Below, in pieces: positions 63,373 to 64,000 of a stretch of DNA of 64,000 nucleotides. The notes below the pieces were generated by a model. The model had not been told where the DNA came from. It saw only the letters and a list, made by a program, of their open reading frames with translations, and did not search any database. A program made the translations under genes and the position numbers. The first letter of the stretch is position 1. Every line of letters starts with the position of its first letter. Source of the DNA: Branchiostoma floridae. Lineage: Eukaryota > Chordata > Leptocardii > Amphioxiformes > Branchiostomatidae. The stretch covers positions 9,921,705-9,985,704 of the forward strand of contig NC_049979.1 of NCBI RefSeq assembly GCF_000003815.2. The letters are read 5' to 3'.

Positions 63373-63779
63373 NNNNNNNNNNNNNNNNNNNNNNNNNNNN
63401 NNNNNNNNNNNNNNNNNNNNNNNNNNNNNNNNNNNNNNNNNNNNNNNNNNNNNNNNNNNNNNNNNNNNNNNNNNNNNNNNNNNNNNNNNNNNNNNNNNNN
63501 NNNNNNNNNNNNNNNNNNNNNNNNNNNNNNNNNNNNNNNNNNNNNNNNNNNNNNNNNNNNNNNNNNNNNNNNNNNNNNNNNNNNNNNNNNNNNNNNNNNN
63601 NNNNNNNNNNNNNNNNNNNNNNNNNNNNNNNNNNNNNNNNNNNNNNNNNNNNNNNNNNNNNNNNNNNNNNNNNNNNNNNNNNNNNNNNNNNNNNNNNNNN
63701 NNNNNNNNNNNNNNNNNNNNNNNNNNNNNNNNNNNNNNNNNNNNNNNNNNNNNNNNNNNNNNNNNNNNNNNNNNNNNNN
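63373..63779. other. Assembly gap, 407 N
   Basis: A run of 407 N. Both edges are open in several frames. On the left, the - strand reads an Ala/Lys/Ser-rich stretch (ASDPVQKEMASKSAKKGHRE) ending in a stop near 63238. On the right, the + strand reads KRLVDELAKQKITVKPAG and stops near 63843. Whether either belongs to a gene cannot be seen. Confidence 0.99.
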
Positions 63780-64000
63780 AGGCAAAGAAAAAGACTTGTG
63801 GACGAATTAGCAAAACAAAAAATAACAGTAAAACCTGCTGGATAAAGTGAAATATGAAGACCATCAAACGATCCTGGTACTTAGCACTGTGAAAAGCTGT
63901 CCAACAGGGGATGTTTACAATGAGTTTAAACCTTCAATCTGTGAGAGGGAACCACTAACCAAGCTTGTCTGCCTCAAGGTTGTTTCAACACCTCCAGTTT
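63780..64000. other. Right end of window after the gap
   Basis: An open frame enters from the gap on the + strand and ends at a TAA near 63843 after a Lys-rich stretch. Too short to classify. Nothing else is seen. Confidence 0.4.

Noticed and set aside
1-64000. CRISPR array, operon or other prokaryotic system
   Set aside because: No regularly spaced repeats and no clustered prokaryote-style genes; the gene structure and repeats are those of an animal genome.

Overview
The window looks like draft genomic sequence from an animal, most likely a marine invertebrate deuterostome such as a lancelet. The grounds are two Shal-type (Kv4-like) potassium channel genes, long non-coding spacers, and a dense scatter of short inverted-repeat transposons, tRNA-derived SINEs and LINE remnants. 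The species is an inference; nothing here names it. Two runs of N (97-196 and 63373-63779) mark assembly gaps.

Only two protein-coding genes are well supported. Both are on the + strand, each with its channel core in a single uninterrupted frame: gene A at 18916-20154 and gene B at 34978-36336, about 15 kb apart. Both encode a T1 tetramerisation domain with Kv2-4-type zinc ligands, six membrane segments, an intact TTLGYGD selectivity filter and a very short acidic C-terminal tail. In both, the S6 hinge reads PVT where ordinary Kv4 channels have PVP, and the conserved S6 Asn four residues later is Thr or Ser. This suggests an old tandem duplication of a derived Shal-like lineage whose members may be modulatory (heteromer-forming) subunits. 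It is the most interesting signal in the window.

Layout: 197-5650, non-coding with one foldback element; 5644-5913, a clean non-autonomous DNA transposon with 36-bp perfect inverted repeats and a 7-bp target duplication; 7212-7788, a broken LINE reverse-transcriptase tail on the - strand; 7.8-18.7 kb, non-coding, with a GC-richer patch near 9.7-10.5 kb; 18.9-20.2 kb, gene A, followed by two foldbacks (20901-21092 and 21548-21673); 21.7-34.9 kb, non-coding with two more foldbacks, a GAGT-type simple repeat and a LINE 3' tail; 35.0-36.3 kb, gene B; 36.3-64 kb, non-coding with two copies of a tRNA-derived SINE, a perfect 61-bp palindrome, other repeats and a tRNA-like pseudogene.

Most longer open frames outside the two channels show no recognisable domain, biased composition or conservation signal, and are treated as chance. 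Exons of other multi-exon genes could be hidden in the spacers; they cannot be established by eye.
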